Assembly: GCF_009183655.1 (NCBI RefSeq)
Contig: NZ_WEIO01000014.1
Coordinates: 1 to 54,948 of the forward strand
DNA: 54,948 bases
Direction: 5' to 3'
Origin: Bacillus aerolatus
GTDB lineage: Bacteria; Bacillota; Bacilli; Bacillales; Domibacillaceae
This document shows positions 1-8,369 of this stretch, piece by piece (the first letter of the stretch is position 1; every line of letters starts with the position of its first letter). The notes beneath the pieces are model-generated. The model was not told where the DNA came from. It saw nothing but the letters and a program-made list of their open reading frames with translations, and made no database searches. The position numbers and the translations under genes were made by a program.

Positions 1-122
1 AGATGAGATTTCCCTTAGCGCAAGCTAGTAAGATCCCTGAAAGATGATCAGGTAGATAGGTTCGGGGTGGAAGCGTGGCGACACGTGGAGCTGACGAATA
101 CTAATCGATCGAGGACTTATCC
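1..122 (+). rRNA. rrl: 23S ribosomal RNA, 3' end (partial)
   Basis: The first ~120 bases match the conserved 3' end of bacterial 23S rRNA as I recall it: the 'gaaagatgatcaggtagata' stretch, then the terminal 'actaatcgatcgaggactt' seen in Bacillus. The gene enters from outside the window and its exact 3' end was placed by eye. It belongs to the same transcript as the 5S gene about 240 bp downstream. Confidence 0.93.
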
Positions 123-363
123 TAATCGAAAAGCGGAAGCGGCCGATTAGACTCGGCAGGCATTAGACGGACCGCCGAAGTGACGTTCTTTGTCACACAG
201 GCGTGACGGCTTATGACCGAGAGTCTGGCCGCTGGAGCTGGACAAAACGAAAAGCAGAAGCGCCTAACCGCGTGGAAGCTAAATAAACAATGGCACGGTG
301 TTGCCGGTTACTTATACAACATATTATCCAGTTTTGAAAGAACAACTCTTTCAATTTTATACA
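123..363 (+). other. 23S-5S internal transcribed spacer
   Basis: This 241-bp stretch separates 23S and 5S. No tRNA cloverleaf is visible. It has short inverted segments (for example around 'gaaagaacaactctttc' near 338-354) that may pair during rRNA processing. Open reading frames across it and the 5S gene are not real genes. Confidence 0.7.
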
Positions 364-480
<117 letters not shown>

Positions 481-489
481 AACTGATAA

Positions 490-515
490 AGAACAGCGGA
501 GGCTGTTCTTTTTTG
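490..515 (+). terminator. rRNA operon terminator
   Basis: The hairpin agaacagc / gctgttct has a 4-nt loop and is followed by a run of six T. It lies 10 bp after 5S. Confidence 0.9.
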
Positions 516-596
516 TGTTAAAGGAGATAAGTAAGTGTATATCTGGAATCTAAAAGGTCTTGTCCAAGCTTTAATAGATGTCCACTCATTCCGTCC

Positions 597-636
597 TTAA
601 AAAAATCCGCTCTGTCTCAAAAGAACAGGCGGATTT
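597..636 (-). terminator. Terminator of the Ktr gene
   Basis: The arms aaatccgc / gcggattt have a partly paired inner part. Read on the minus strand they are followed by a T run (the A run at 599-605 on the plus strand). It sits about 30 bp past the stop of the potassium transporter gene. Confidence 0.75.
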
Positions 637-668
637 ATGAAATAGATTCGTTTACAGAAATCAATGGT

Positions 669-2024
669 TTATCCAATTAAGATTTTTTCCTCTGCGTATC
701 CGATTTTCGATTTTTTATTTGAGTGAATGGCGAGCGCAAAAGCCATGGTGAGAGGTCCGAGTCTTCCGATGAACATCATGACGGTGATTAAAATACGTCC
801 CATAGGGCTCAACTCTCCAGTAAACCCAGCGCTTAATCCCACGGTACCAAAGGCAGAGACTGTTTCAAATAATATTTGTGACATCTCCGCTCCTTTTTCC
901 GTTATCGTAAGTAAAAAGAAGATAACAAAAATAAAAATTAATCCTGAGATGGCAATCGATAAGGCTTTATATACTAGGGATTTTGGGATTTTTCGTTCAA
1001 AAACATTAATCTCTTCTCTATTAGTAAGCACCGACCAAAGAGTAAAGATCAATAAAGCAAAAGTCGTCACTTTAATCCCGCCGGCCGTAGAACCTGAACC
1101 AGCCCCTATAAACATTAATCCGATCATATAAACTTGAGAACTTAATGATAGCTGACTTATATCTATTGTGTTAAATCCTGCCGTCCGGGGAACAACACCT
1201 TGGAAAAAAGCAGCCCACCATTTATCTGCCATATCTAAACTTCCTAATGTTGCAGGATTATTAAACTCTAAGGAAAAAATGACAAGAGTACTTATTACAT
1301 TAATCAGCAACGTAAAAACGACTGTTATTTTAGTGTGAAGGGAAAACTTTTTAAACTTCTTTTTTTCTAGAACATCTGCAATGACAAAAAAACCAATTCC
1401 ACCTAAAATAAACAACAGAGTAATGACAATGTTTACTGTCGGATCGCCTACCCACTTGCTCAAATTGTCCGGTTCTAAGCCAAATCCTGCATTGTTAAAA
1501 GCGGAGATCGAGTGGAATATTCCATAGTAAACGGCTTTTCCCCAACTCATTTCTTGTGACCATCGTATAGCTAAAACAATGGCTCCAACAGCTTCAATGG
1601 TTAACGTAATAATAATAATGCGTCGAACTAATTTAATGACTCCTGCGATTGCAAAAGAGTTTAAAGATGCTTGAAGCAGTACCCTTTGCTTCATGCCTAT
1701 TTTTTTTCCTAAAATAATAAAGATAAGTACCCCACAGGTAAGAAACCCCCAGCCGCCAAGCTGAATGAGAATAAGTAAAACAATTTGGCCAAACAAAGTA
1801 AAGGTGGTTCCAGTATCGACAACAGCTAATCCTGTGACACAAACAGCAGAAGTAGCTTCAAAAAGTGCGTCAATGAAGCTGAGGTGATGTCTGTCACGAG
1901 TAGCGAATGGCAACATAAGCAAACAAGTTCCGATAAAGATCAACCCTAAGAAACCAAGGAAAAGAATATGGGCTGGCTGCAGATTAATCCTTTTATTTTT
2001 GCTAAATGTGTTAAAGAGGAACAT
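669..2024 (-). CDS. Potassium uptake channel subunit, KtrB/KtrD (TrkH) family
   Basis: This is the membrane subunit of a Ktr-type K+ (Na+-coupled) uptake system, about 451 aa, which matches the usual ~445-450 aa. The sequence is almost entirely hydrophobic segments arranged as four membrane-pore-membrane repeats. The first pore loop holds the filter-like motif TSAVCVTGLAVVDTG (about residues 60-75), and later loops hold similar glycine positions (NNAGFG, GSGSTAGGIK, FGTVGLS). An upstream GTG and ATG exist at 2033/2030. ATG 2024 is preferred because the GAAAGG ribosome site is about 9 nt before it. No KtrA/KtrC regulatory RCK subunit is adjacent, so it resembles the orphan KtrD arrangement; KtrB versus KtrD cannot be settled here. 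Confidence 0.9.
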   Translation of the reverse strand: MFLFNTFSKNKRINLQPAHILFLGFLGLIFIGTCLLMLPFATRDRHHLSFIDALFEATSAVCVTGLAVVDTGTTFTLFGQIVLLILIQLGGWGFLTCGVLIFIILGKKIGMKQRVLLQASLNSFAIAGVIKLVRRIIIITLTIEAVGAIVLAIRWSQEMSWGKAVYYGIFHSISAFNNAGFGLEPDNLSKWVGDPTVNIVITLLFILGGIGFFVIADVLEKKKFKKFSLHTKITVVFTLLINVISTLVIFSLEFNNPATLGSLDMADKWWAAFFQGVVPRTAGFNTIDISQLSLSSQVYMIGLMFIGAGSGSTAGGIKVTTFALLIFTLWSVLTNREEINVFERKIPKSLVYKALSIAISGLIFIFVIFFLLTITEKGAEMSQILFETVSAFGTVGLSAGFTGELSPMGRILITVMMFIGRLGPLTMAFALAIHSNKKSKIGYAEEKILIG

Positions 2025-2150
2025 ATGCATCACCTTTCAAAAGCTTCATTTTTTATCGATAAGGTAAGTCTGTTGCAAAGTATGATTGAATGTAGCTATT
2101 AAATTTACTTAGATAATATACTCCTGAAAAAACTGTTTGTAAATAAATAA

Positions 2151-2164
2151 AAAACGATCGTTTT
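2151..2164. promoter_or_regulatory. Perfect 14-bp palindrome between divergent genes
   Basis: aaaacgatcgtttt is a perfect palindrome in the 258-bp gap between the divergent Ktr and kinase genes. It could be an operator for one or both, but no cognate regulator is known. It may also be chance in AT-rich DNA. Confidence 0.3.
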
Positions 2165-2282
2165 CGACTTATACTGAATTTTGTGAGTTCTACTAATACA
2201 TAAAAGTCTTTTTCAGTTATAGTTTAAAGGCGTTCAAGGGTTTGATAACTAAGGGGCTTTAAGTACTTAATTAAAAGAAGAG

Positions 2283-3107
2283 GTGAGGAAAATTTCAATT
2301 TTTCGTTTCATTCGAAAAATCTATCAGTTTTTTGTAGATATACCTATTAAAGAAGGGACGGTTTTGAACGATCGCTATGAGGTGTTAAGTGTTATAGGAA
2401 CTGGAAGCTACGGCATTGTATATCTCTGTAAAGATGTAAAAACAAAAGAGAATAGGGTGGTCAAACAACTTCGGCCAAGTAAGCGGCGTAATAAAAAAGA
2501 AGTGGAACTGTTTGAAAATGAAACCTCTGTTTTGCGTAAGCTGAATCACAAAAATATGCCAGTATTATATGAAGCTTTTTCAAATAACGGATATTTTTTT
2601 TATGCAATGAGTTTTATTGAAGGGGACAACCTAGAAGACGAACTTTTTTTAAGTAAGAAAAATTTTAACGAGAAAGAGTCGCTCTTAATTCTTGCTCACT
2701 TGCTCGAATTAGTAGATTATCTTCACAAAAAAGGCATTTACCATCAAGATTTGCGTACGCCAAACATTTTACTAAAAAACAAGAGGCTTTTTTTGATCGA
2801 TTTTGGTTTGTCCAAGCAAAGAGTTTCGGTTGATCAATTTCACTCTTCACATAACAAACAAGAGGATATCCTAGAGATGAAACAACAGGACTACTATGAT
2901 TTAGGGGAATTGCTTTTATATTTACTTTATACAACATACTCTTCCAAAAATAAAAAAGCTCTTCCATGGACAGAAGAACTCTCTTTAGAAAAGGAAACTG
3001 TTCATTTGCTGAAAAAGTTATTAAAAATACACGGGCCTTATACAGATACTAGTGAAATTTCAACAGATCTTCACGCTGCCCTTAAAGCGCAAGAAAAAGT
3101 AAATTAA
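2283..3107 (+). CDS. Soluble Hanks-type serine/threonine protein kinase (YbdM/PrkD-like)
   Basis: A 274-aa protein kinase made of little more than the catalytic domain. The glycine loop IGTGSYG is at 38-44, the ATP-anchoring lysine in VVKQL at 61, the catalytic loop HQDLRTPN at 154-161 (HQD in place of HRD), and DFG at 173-175. There is no extracellular PASTA region. The N-terminus (IFRFIRKIYQFFVDI) is amphipathic rather than a clear membrane helix. Size and layout resemble B. subtilis YbdM/PrkD more than PrkC. The start is GTG; the ribosome site is weak. It is convergent with a tiny Ser/Arg-rich gene 15 bp away. Confidence 0.85.
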   Translation: MRKISIFRFIRKIYQFFVDIPIKEGTVLNDRYEVLSVIGTGSYGIVYLCKDVKTKENRVVKQLRPSKRRNKKEVELFENETSVLRKLNHKNMPVLYEAFSNNGYFFYAMSFIEGDNLEDELFLSKKNFNEKESLLILAHLLELVDYLHKKGIYHQDLRTPNILLKNKRLFLIDFGLSKQRVSVDQFHSSHNKQEDILEMKQQDYYDLGELLLYLLYTTYSSKNKKALPWTEELSLEKETVHLLKKLLKIHGPYTDTSEISTDLHAALKAQEKVN

Positions 3108-3122
3108 CCGTATAGAGCAAGA

Positions 3123-3287
3123 TTAGCTGCTGCTTCGGCCTCTCCGTTTGTAGCGGGCGCTTCCACTCATGGGAGATGATTTATACCGTCGACTGCTGCT
3201 ACTGCTGCCACGGCGATAATGACCCTGTCTTCGCTCACTGCTTCCTCGGGAAAGATCCTTGAGTTTGTTCAATATTTTTTTTAACAT
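3123..3287 (-). CDS. Small Ser/Arg-rich basic protein (54 aa)
   Basis: This short gene encodes 54 aa starting MLKKILNKLKDLSRGSSERR and rich in Ser, Arg and Gly, with runs such as RRGSSSSSRRY and a GRSSS C-terminus. The ribosome site aaagaggt lies 6 nt before the ATG. The N-terminal third looks like an amphipathic helix and the rest disordered and strongly basic. I do not recognise a family with certainty. It converges tail to tail with the kinase gene, which makes it a candidate kinase substrate or an RNA/DNA-binding peptide. That link is only positional. Confidence 0.65.
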   Translation of the reverse strand: MLKKILNKLKDLSRGSSERRQGHYRRGSSSSSRRYKSSPMSGSARYKRRGRSSS

Positions 3288-3463
3288 AGTTTACCTCTTT
3301 TCATCTTTTTTTAAAAAGCTTGTTGTTTGTTTAGTCTAACATAGATAAAGGACAACACTTAATAATTAGACTGAGCCTGGTTAAGTTTATCCCACTGGAT
3401 TTGAAGCTGTTAACAACATTACTGAATTCAAGTGTAAGGGGTTCCGGGACTGATAAATTACTG

Positions 3464-3656
3464 AAAGGGCTGTTCCGAAAGTCGCTGCTTAATAGACTTT
3501 TGGAACAGCCCTTTCTTAAATAAACAAAGTGAAGCGGTGCTGTAATATGTGCGCCGGTTATTGGCGTTTGTATATGAGTTTGATGATTTTCTGCACGCCC
3601 AAGTTTTATTTATGAGCGGGACAGCCGGAATATGCAAGTTGCTCAATAATAAAATA
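3464..3656 (+). repeat. Composite intergenic repeat: hairpin plus 21-bp periodic array (copy 1)
   Basis: A long hairpin (3464-3514; arms aaagggctgttcc / ggaacagcccttt plus an inner gaaagtc/gactttt) is followed by 'tttcttaaata', 'gcggtgct', and TGCRC-like cores at 3550, 3592, 3613 (TGAGC) and 3633, spaced in multiples of about 21 bp. It ends in 'aataataaaataaaa'. The same order of parts recurs at 40877-41131. The short reading frame inside it is not a gene. Confidence 0.75.
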
Positions 3657-3696
3657 AAAGTTACGAAAAGTGGGTTTTTGAGACAACACCTTTTCT

Positions 3697-4245
3697 TTAC
3701 AACATATCATTAAGTTCCATATCTGTATAAATGGCGATTAAAACGACTGCCGGTTCATCTCCGATATTTTTTACAAAGTGTGGGACACTCGCATTCCAGC
3801 TAAACGAATCTCCCTCGTCTAAAATAAAGGACTCCTCCCCTTGTTCAGCAAGAATTTTTCCCCTTAATACAATATGACACTCTTCTCCGAGATGAGTATG
3901 CGGTTCATCTCCTGTCGAGGCTCCAGGAGGAATTTCAACATGCTGCAACGTGAGCCCGCCTTTTGACGTTAAATGCTCGACTTTAATATTTTCTTTCTTG
4001 TGGGTCGTATATTGGCGTTCGTGTTTTCTGACTACGCGCATACGTTGATCTTTTTCTAAAAGAAGGTAGGGCAAGGGTATATCGAGAAAATTAGCGACTG
4101 TTTGCAATGTGTTAATAGATGGCGACGTATTGTTATTTTCCATATTGCTAATAAAACCTTTTGAGAGCCCCGTCCCCTCACTCATCTGGGCAATTGTGAT
4201 TTTTTTTCTATTTCTTATAGTTCGAATGGTAGAACCAATGTCCAT
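3697..4245 (-). CDS. XRE-family regulator with C-terminal cupin sensor domain
   Basis: This 182-aa protein has an N-terminal helix-turn-helix (about 5-60, including ITIAQMSEGTGLSKGFISNMENN) and a C-terminal cupin barrel (about 100-175: HTHLGEECHIVLRGK, GDSFSWNASVPHF). This two-domain layout is common in small-molecule-responsive repressors or activators. The ribosome site AGAGGTGA stands 8 nt before the ATG. It is transcribed divergently from the dioxygenase-DoxX pair across a ~220-bp gap with inverted repeats, so those genes are its most likely targets. The ligand is unknown. Confidence 0.88.
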   Translation of the reverse strand: MDIGSTIRTIRNRKKITIAQMSEGTGLSKGFISNMENNNTSPSINTLQTVANFLDIPLPYLLLEKDQRMRVVRKHERQYTTHKKENIKVEHLTSKGGLTLQHVEIPPGASTGDEPHTHLGEECHIVLRGKILAEQGEESFILDEGDSFSWNASVPHFVKNIGDEPAVVLIAIYTDMELNDML

Positions 4246-4305
4246 ATTATTTCACCTCTGATGTTTTCCAATAAGAAACTTATTTACATATTACCAAAAA
4301 ACCTG

Positions 4306-4346
4306 TTGACAATCTATAAAGATCTTTGTTATTTTATAAACAACAA
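4306..4346 (+). promoter_or_regulatory. Probable promoter and operator of the dioxygenase-DoxX operon
   Basis: TTGACA at 4306-4311 is followed after 17-18 bp by a TTATTT/TATTTT -10-like element. It is overlapped by an inverted repeat, TTGTT-N8-AACAA (about 4327-4344). It lies between the divergent XRE-cupin and dioxygenase genes, so it is a plausible binding site for that regulator. Position and sequence only. Confidence 0.45.
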
Positions 4347-4466
4347 ATATTCATATCAGGAAACAATAAATGTTTTATATATAAGTTTTTCCAAATGATC
4401 CTAAGATTAAAATAATTGGAATGTTTAATGAAAGAATGATTGAAAAATGAAGGAGGAAAAGTTCAC

Positions 4467-5249
4467 ATGATGCCGTCTTTTTTTATCGCTCACGGAGCGC
4501 CGCTTTTAGCGATTGAGGATAATGAGTACACACAGTTTTTAAGTAATTTAGGAAAGGAATTGCCGCGTCCGAAAGCAGTTGTGTTATTTTCAGCTCACTG
4601 GGAGTCAGCCGTGCAAAAGGTCAGTGACGTAAATGACTATAAAACGATCTATGACTTTGGCGGTTTTCCAGAAGCTTTGTACCGTATTCAATACCCGGCT
4701 AAAGGGGATAAGCAGGTCGCGAAGGAGATTGAACAATTATTTGCTAAACATAGTGTACCTTATGAAGTGGAGACAAGCCGTGGGTTAGATCATGGTGCAT
4801 GGGTTGTTCTTAGACTACTTTATCCAGAGGCGGATATTCCTGTCATTTCCATGTCTGTTAATCCCCATCTTACACCGGAGGAGCAGTACAAAATCGGAAA
4901 ATCTTTATCAGAACTAAGAGAAAAAGATATTTTAATTATTGGCAGTGGGGGAACGGTGCATAATCTGGGAGCTGTAAAGATGGTTGCAGATAATGTGCAA
5001 GTCGACGATTGGGCACTTGATTTTGATGAGTGGCTGGCAAGACATTTGAAAGATTGGGATCTGGAATCTCTTTTCAAATACAATTCTTTAGCTCCGACAG
5101 CGAGACTTGCAGTGCCTTCGTATGGAAATGAGCACTTCGTTCCGATTTTCTACGCGATGGGGGCAGCCGATGATCAACAAAGAGCCACATTATTACATCG
5201 CAGCTATCGATATGGAAACTTAAGTCACAGTGTATGGCAGTTTGGTTAA
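4467..5249 (+). CDS. Class III extradiol ring-cleavage dioxygenase (LigB / DODA family)
   Basis: A 260-aa metal-dependent dioxygenase of the LigB/4,5-DOPA-extradiol type (YgiD-like), which opens catechol-type rings next to the diol. Typical family histidines are seen: FFIAHGAP near the N-terminus, VLFSAHWES (about 40-50), GLDHGAWVVLRLLYP (about 110-125) and IGSGGTVHNLG (about 165-175). A longer frame begins at TTG 4440, but the aaggagg site at 4450-4456 points to ATG 4467 or 4470. It is followed after 31 bp by a DoxX gene, an arrangement reminiscent of B. subtilis catD-catE, so detoxification of catechols or quinones is likely. The substrate is not determinable. Confidence 0.87.
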   Translation: MMPSFFIAHGAPLLAIEDNEYTQFLSNLGKELPRPKAVVLFSAHWESAVQKVSDVNDYKTIYDFGGFPEALYRIQYPAKGDKQVAKEIEQLFAKHSVPYEVETSRGLDHGAWVVLRLLYPEADIPVISMSVNPHLTPEEQYKIGKSLSELREKDILIIGSGGTVHNLGAVKMVADNVQVDDWALDFDEWLARHLKDWDLESLFKYNSLAPTARLAVPSYGNEHFVPIFYAMGAADDQQRATLLHRSYRYGNLSHSVWQFG

Positions 5250-5280
5250 TCGATAACAATTATTTGGAGGCAGGAAAAAA

Positions 5281-5703
5281 ATGATAACAAAATATGAGTG
5301 GAGTGCGTTAATTTTACGTGTCGTGTTAGGAGTTACTTTCTTTGTTCATGGGCTGGCAAAATTCCAAGGGGGTATTGAAAATACCGTTGGATGGTTTGGA
5401 AGCATTGGTCTGCCAGGGTTTCTAGCTTACGGTGTAGCTTTGTTAGAAGCAGCTGGCGGAATTGCCTTAGTAGTTGGTTTCGGTACTAGAATCGTGTCAG
5501 CTCTTTTCGCCTTGTTAATGATTGGGGCCATTTTAAAAGTAAAATTAGCTGCTGGTTTCTTAGGTAATGGACAAGTGGCTGGTTATGAATTAGATCTAGC
5601 ATTCTTAGCAATGGCACTATCTATCGCCATAACGGGAAGTAAGCTGTATGCGCTCGATCAAATGATTTTCAAAGGACAAGAGCATAACTCTAAATCAGCT
5701 TAA
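5281..5703 (+). CDS. DoxX-family membrane protein
   Basis: A 140-aa protein with four predicted membrane segments and the DoxX signature region (LRVVLGVTFFVHGLAKFQGG, then LLEAAGGIALVVGFGTR). CatD and MhqP of B. subtilis belong to this family and accompany catechol or quinone-stress enzymes. Here it follows a ring-cleaving dioxygenase in the same operon, with a clear ttggagg ribosome site. The function is probably redox or quinone related at the membrane; the exact activity of the family is poorly defined. A second DoxX gene lies at 27385. Confidence 0.88.
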   Translation: MITKYEWSALILRVVLGVTFFVHGLAKFQGGIENTVGWFGSIGLPGFLAYGVALLEAAGGIALVVGFGTRIVSALFALLMIGAILKVKLAAGFLGNGQVAGYELDLAFLAMALSIAITGSKLYALDQMIFKGQEHNSKSA

Positions 5704-5740
5704 ATAATTGAGAAATTCTCTGACATGAAATATTATACAA

Positions 5741-5786
5741 GGACACAGATAAAGGAATTGCTAGTGCAATTCCTTTATCTATGTCC
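5741..5786 (+). terminator. Long inverted repeat, probable terminator
   Basis: The arms ggacacagataaaggaattgc / gcaattcctttatctatgtcc are almost perfect 21-bp arms with a 4-nt loop. There is no strong T run, so it could instead be a structured leader for the next gene. Confidence 0.6.
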
Positions 5787-5857
5787 AGAATCATCTGGAT
5801 GAAATGAGTAACTCTAATAGATTGTTTAACCATACTAATCAAAAAGGGGATGAAAAC

Positions 5858-6619
5858 ATGGCGCAAACTAAACTTAAATCCAAAGAACTTTCTATTTTAG
5901 AAGATAAAATTCAATTAATTAAAACAGGTGAAGGCGCCATTTATTTAGTTGGACCGATACGCCTTCCAGTGAATCTATATGGAGAAACTGTTGTATTCCA
6001 ATGGTATTGCTGGCTTCACCTTGATGAAGTAACAGAAGACTATGAACGGATTATTGACAATTTATCTTCATTGAACTTAGCTGAATTTCAACAATCAAGC
6101 GTTTTAGTTTACGGGGATTTCCAAGAAGAAGAAGAGGCAATGATTAGAATGCATTCGATCTGTCATACGGGTGATATATTTGGCAGTAAGCGATGTGATT
6201 GTGGTTATCAACTAAAACAGTCCATGAAAATGATTGCCGAACATGGGACAGGGGCTTTATTTTATTTAGCCGACCATGAAGGCAGAGGGATTGGCTTATT
6301 CAGTAAGGCGATGGCTTATGTTCTTCAAGAAAATGGGTATGACACAGTAGAGGCAAATGAAGGCCTTGGTTTTGTTGATGACTCCCGAAATTACAGTGAG
6401 GCTATTGAGGTGTTGAAAGCATTACGTTCTAAACCGGTAACGCTTATAACGAATAATCCTAAAAAGCTAGAAGCATTAAAAAACGCTGGCTTGTACGTAT
6501 CTGGCAGAGCGCCTTTATGGGGCGATGTTTCTGAATTTAATGAGAACTATTTAAAAACGAAAATAAAGCGTTCTGGTCATTTAGAAAGTGAAGGGACTTG
6601 GCCAAATGACGAATCATGA
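5858..6619 (+). CDS. Stand-alone GTP cyclohydrolase II-like protein (RibA domain)
   Basis: A 253-aa protein with the GTP cyclohydrolase II fold. The zinc motif HSICHTGDIFGSKRCDCG (Cys at about 102, 113 and 115) is followed by the loop DHEGRGIGL and the substrate-binding segment DTVEANEGLGFVDDSR. Canonical enzymes open the GTP imidazole ring in riboflavin synthesis, usually fused to RibB in Bacilli. Here there is no RibB domain, no rib genes nearby, and the usual RQEGRGIG reads ADHEGRGIG. It may therefore be a paralogue in another pteridine or nucleotide pathway. A longer frame begins at 5804; ATG 5858 with aaagggga upstream is preferred. Confidence 0.8.
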   Translation: MAQTKLKSKELSILEDKIQLIKTGEGAIYLVGPIRLPVNLYGETVVFQWYCWLHLDEVTEDYERIIDNLSSLNLAEFQQSSVLVYGDFQEEEEAMIRMHSICHTGDIFGSKRCDCGYQLKQSMKMIAEHGTGALFYLADHEGRGIGLFSKAMAYVLQENGYDTVEANEGLGFVDDSRNYSEAIEVLKALRSKPVTLITNNPKKLEALKNAGLYVSGRAPLWGDVSEFNENYLKTKIKRSGHLESEGTWPNDES

Positions 6620-6735
6620 ATTTTATATAGGTATTTAAAGAAAGGATATATTTTTTCAGCCGCCAAGGTAACGTAAACAGTCATCATAAAAACGATAAAC
6701 CCTTTTCTTGAAAGCTTAATGAGATAAATACATTT

Positions 6736-6785
6736 AACCTAAAACTGACATCTTTTTTAAAGATTAATTTTTAGGTTTTTTGTTT
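6736..6785 (+). terminator. Intrinsic terminator
   Basis: The arms aacctaaaa / ttttaggtt are followed by a T-rich tail. It lies about 120 bp past the cyclohydrolase gene. Confidence 0.7.
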
Positions 6786-6902
6786 TATAAAAAATTCTCG
6801 CTATGTCTATCGAAAAATCAAATAATAGTTATTACATAATAAAAACAGCAGGCACGGAAATATGTGGTATCTTTAAAACGAATTAATCCTGGAGATGAAG
6901 GA

Positions 6903-8261
6903 ATGGTGAAAAGAATGAAAATGAAACGTGTGTTGCTTATTGCTTTGATGGCTATTATGCTGCTTCCAACTGTTAGTTTTGCCGCTTCTAATAAAAAAGA
7001 AGTTCGCACTGCTTTTGATGGCAATATCACTAACAACTCTCTTGCTGTCAGCCCTGATGAACAATTGGCGATCGTGTCCGATAGCCGTGAGTCTTCGATC
7101 CGTATTTACGACCTGGATAAGGACAAGTTGAAGAAGGTGATCGATGGTTTTGTCACACCGAGGAACATTTTGTTTGTTGACGGCGGTTCAACATTTGTCG
7201 TTTCGGACAGTACACTCGGTACGCTTCGTTTTTACAGAACGAAAAACTTTGCACTGAAAGATGAAGTCGCGGTTGGCCCGGGTGCATTCGGAACTGCTGT
7301 CAGTCCGGATGGAAAGACACTGTATGTGAACAATCAAGCACACAGTTCTGTCACAGTCGTGGATCTTGAAAAACGACAACCGACAGCTGTTATCACCGGT
7401 TTCGCCCAACCAAGACAAGGCATTAAAGTTTCACCGGATGGAAAATCTATCTTCGTCACAAACTTTCAAGGAGATAAAATATCCGTCATCGATGCAGCCA
7501 CAAACAAAATCATTCGTGAAATAACAGGCTTCTCAATGATCCGTGGAATTTCGATCTCCACTGACGGAGGCACACTGTATGCCGCAAACAGCGGTCGCAA
7601 CAGTATTTCTGCGGTTAATACGGTAGACGGCAGCATAAAAAATGAAATTCAAGTGGGACGCGAGCCGTACGGTGCTTCTCTTTCGCCCGATGGCGAACTG
7701 CTTTTTGCCAGCAACAAAGCAGATAATACAATCAACGTGATCAATGTTGCTGATCAACGTATAGTAAAAACAATGGACGGTTTCAACGAACCACGGCAAG
7801 CTATTGTCTTTAGTAAAGACGGGGAACGGTCATATGTATTGAACCGGGACCTATCCATCGCGCGTGTTGATGTAGAGACTCTCTCCATTACAGATACCAT
7901 TCAGGAAGAGTCAAAAAGATACAAACTTAATATGTTGAAATCGGACAAATTTGGTAAGTATTTAACAGATCAAGAAGGAATGACACTTTATTATTTTACG
8001 AAAGACGAGCCTGACGTCAGTAATTGCAAAGGGCAATGTCTTGAAAATTGGCCGCCATTTTATGCGGAAAACATCGTCGCTCCTAAAGGATTCGACAAAA
8101 AAGAGTTTAAAACAATTGTAAGAGATGACGGTCAAAAGCAAACAACGTATAAAGGGCACCCTCTTTATTATTTTGTAAAAGATAAGCAGGTCGGGGATGT
8201 AAATGGACAAGGTGTTAATGATGTCTGGTTCATATTGGGCAAAAAGGCTTTTGAGAAATAA
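6903..8261 (+). CDS. Secreted YncE-like beta-propeller protein with C-terminal lipoprotein_15 repeats
   Basis: About 452 aa. A cleavable signal peptide (MVKRMKMKRVLLIALMAIML, cleavage after SFA) leads into about seven ~42-residue blades with the recurring pattern 'VSPDGK.L(Y/F)V.N......I.V(I/V)D'. The last ~100 residues carry two copies of the secreted repeat PF03640-type motif (GMTLYYFTKDEP...C...CLENWPP, and GHPLYYFVKDKQ...NDVWF). The fusion suggests an extracytoplasmic redox or surface protein; the YncE fold alone does not give an activity. The frame begins at 6864, but GGAG before ATG 6903 and the signal peptide favour 6903. Confidence 0.82.
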   Translation: MVKRMKMKRVLLIALMAIMLLPTVSFAASNKKEVRTAFDGNITNNSLAVSPDEQLAIVSDSRESSIRIYDLDKDKLKKVIDGFVTPRNILFVDGGSTFVVSDSTLGTLRFYRTKNFALKDEVAVGPGAFGTAVSPDGKTLYVNNQAHSSVTVVDLEKRQPTAVITGFAQPRQGIKVSPDGKSIFVTNFQGDKISVIDAATNKIIREITGFSMIRGISISTDGGTLYAANSGRNSISAVNTVDGSIKNEIQVGREPYGASLSPDGELLFASNKADNTINVINVADQRIVKTMDGFNEPRQAIVFSKDGERSYVLNRDLSIARVDVETLSITDTIQEESKRYKLNMLKSDKFGKYLTDQEGMTLYYFTKDEPDVSNCKGQCLENWPPFYAENIVAPKGFDKKEFKTIVRDDGQKQTTYKGHPLYYFVKDKQVGDVNGQGVNDVWFILGKKAFEK

Positions 8262-8308
8262 TAAAGACTTGTTATAAAAAAGAAAAAGAGCTCATTTCAA
8301 TAAACAAC

Positions 8309-8350
8309 AAAAAGCCTGTACACCAAATAAGTGGAAACAGGCTTTTTGAT
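8309..8350. terminator. Bidirectional terminator between convergent genes
   Basis: The arms aaaaagcctgt / acaggcttttt give A/T tails on both sides. It separates the propeller gene and the convergent Cys-rich gene. Confidence 0.8.
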
Positions 8351-8369
8351 TTGTTTCTATCTGCGTAAA

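Noticed and set aside
727-1131. A 134-codon frame opposite to the Ktr gene.
   Set aside because: It is antisense to a well-conserved transporter gene and has no family resemblance.
2034-2282. A c-di-AMP (ydaO) riboswitch ahead of the Ktr gene, as in some Bacillus ktr genes.
   Set aside because: The leader is only about 120-250 bp and has none of the conserved motifs I would expect.
5074-5259. Minus-strand frame opposite to the dioxygenase C-terminus.
   Set aside because: Antisense to a convincing gene and without a start signal.
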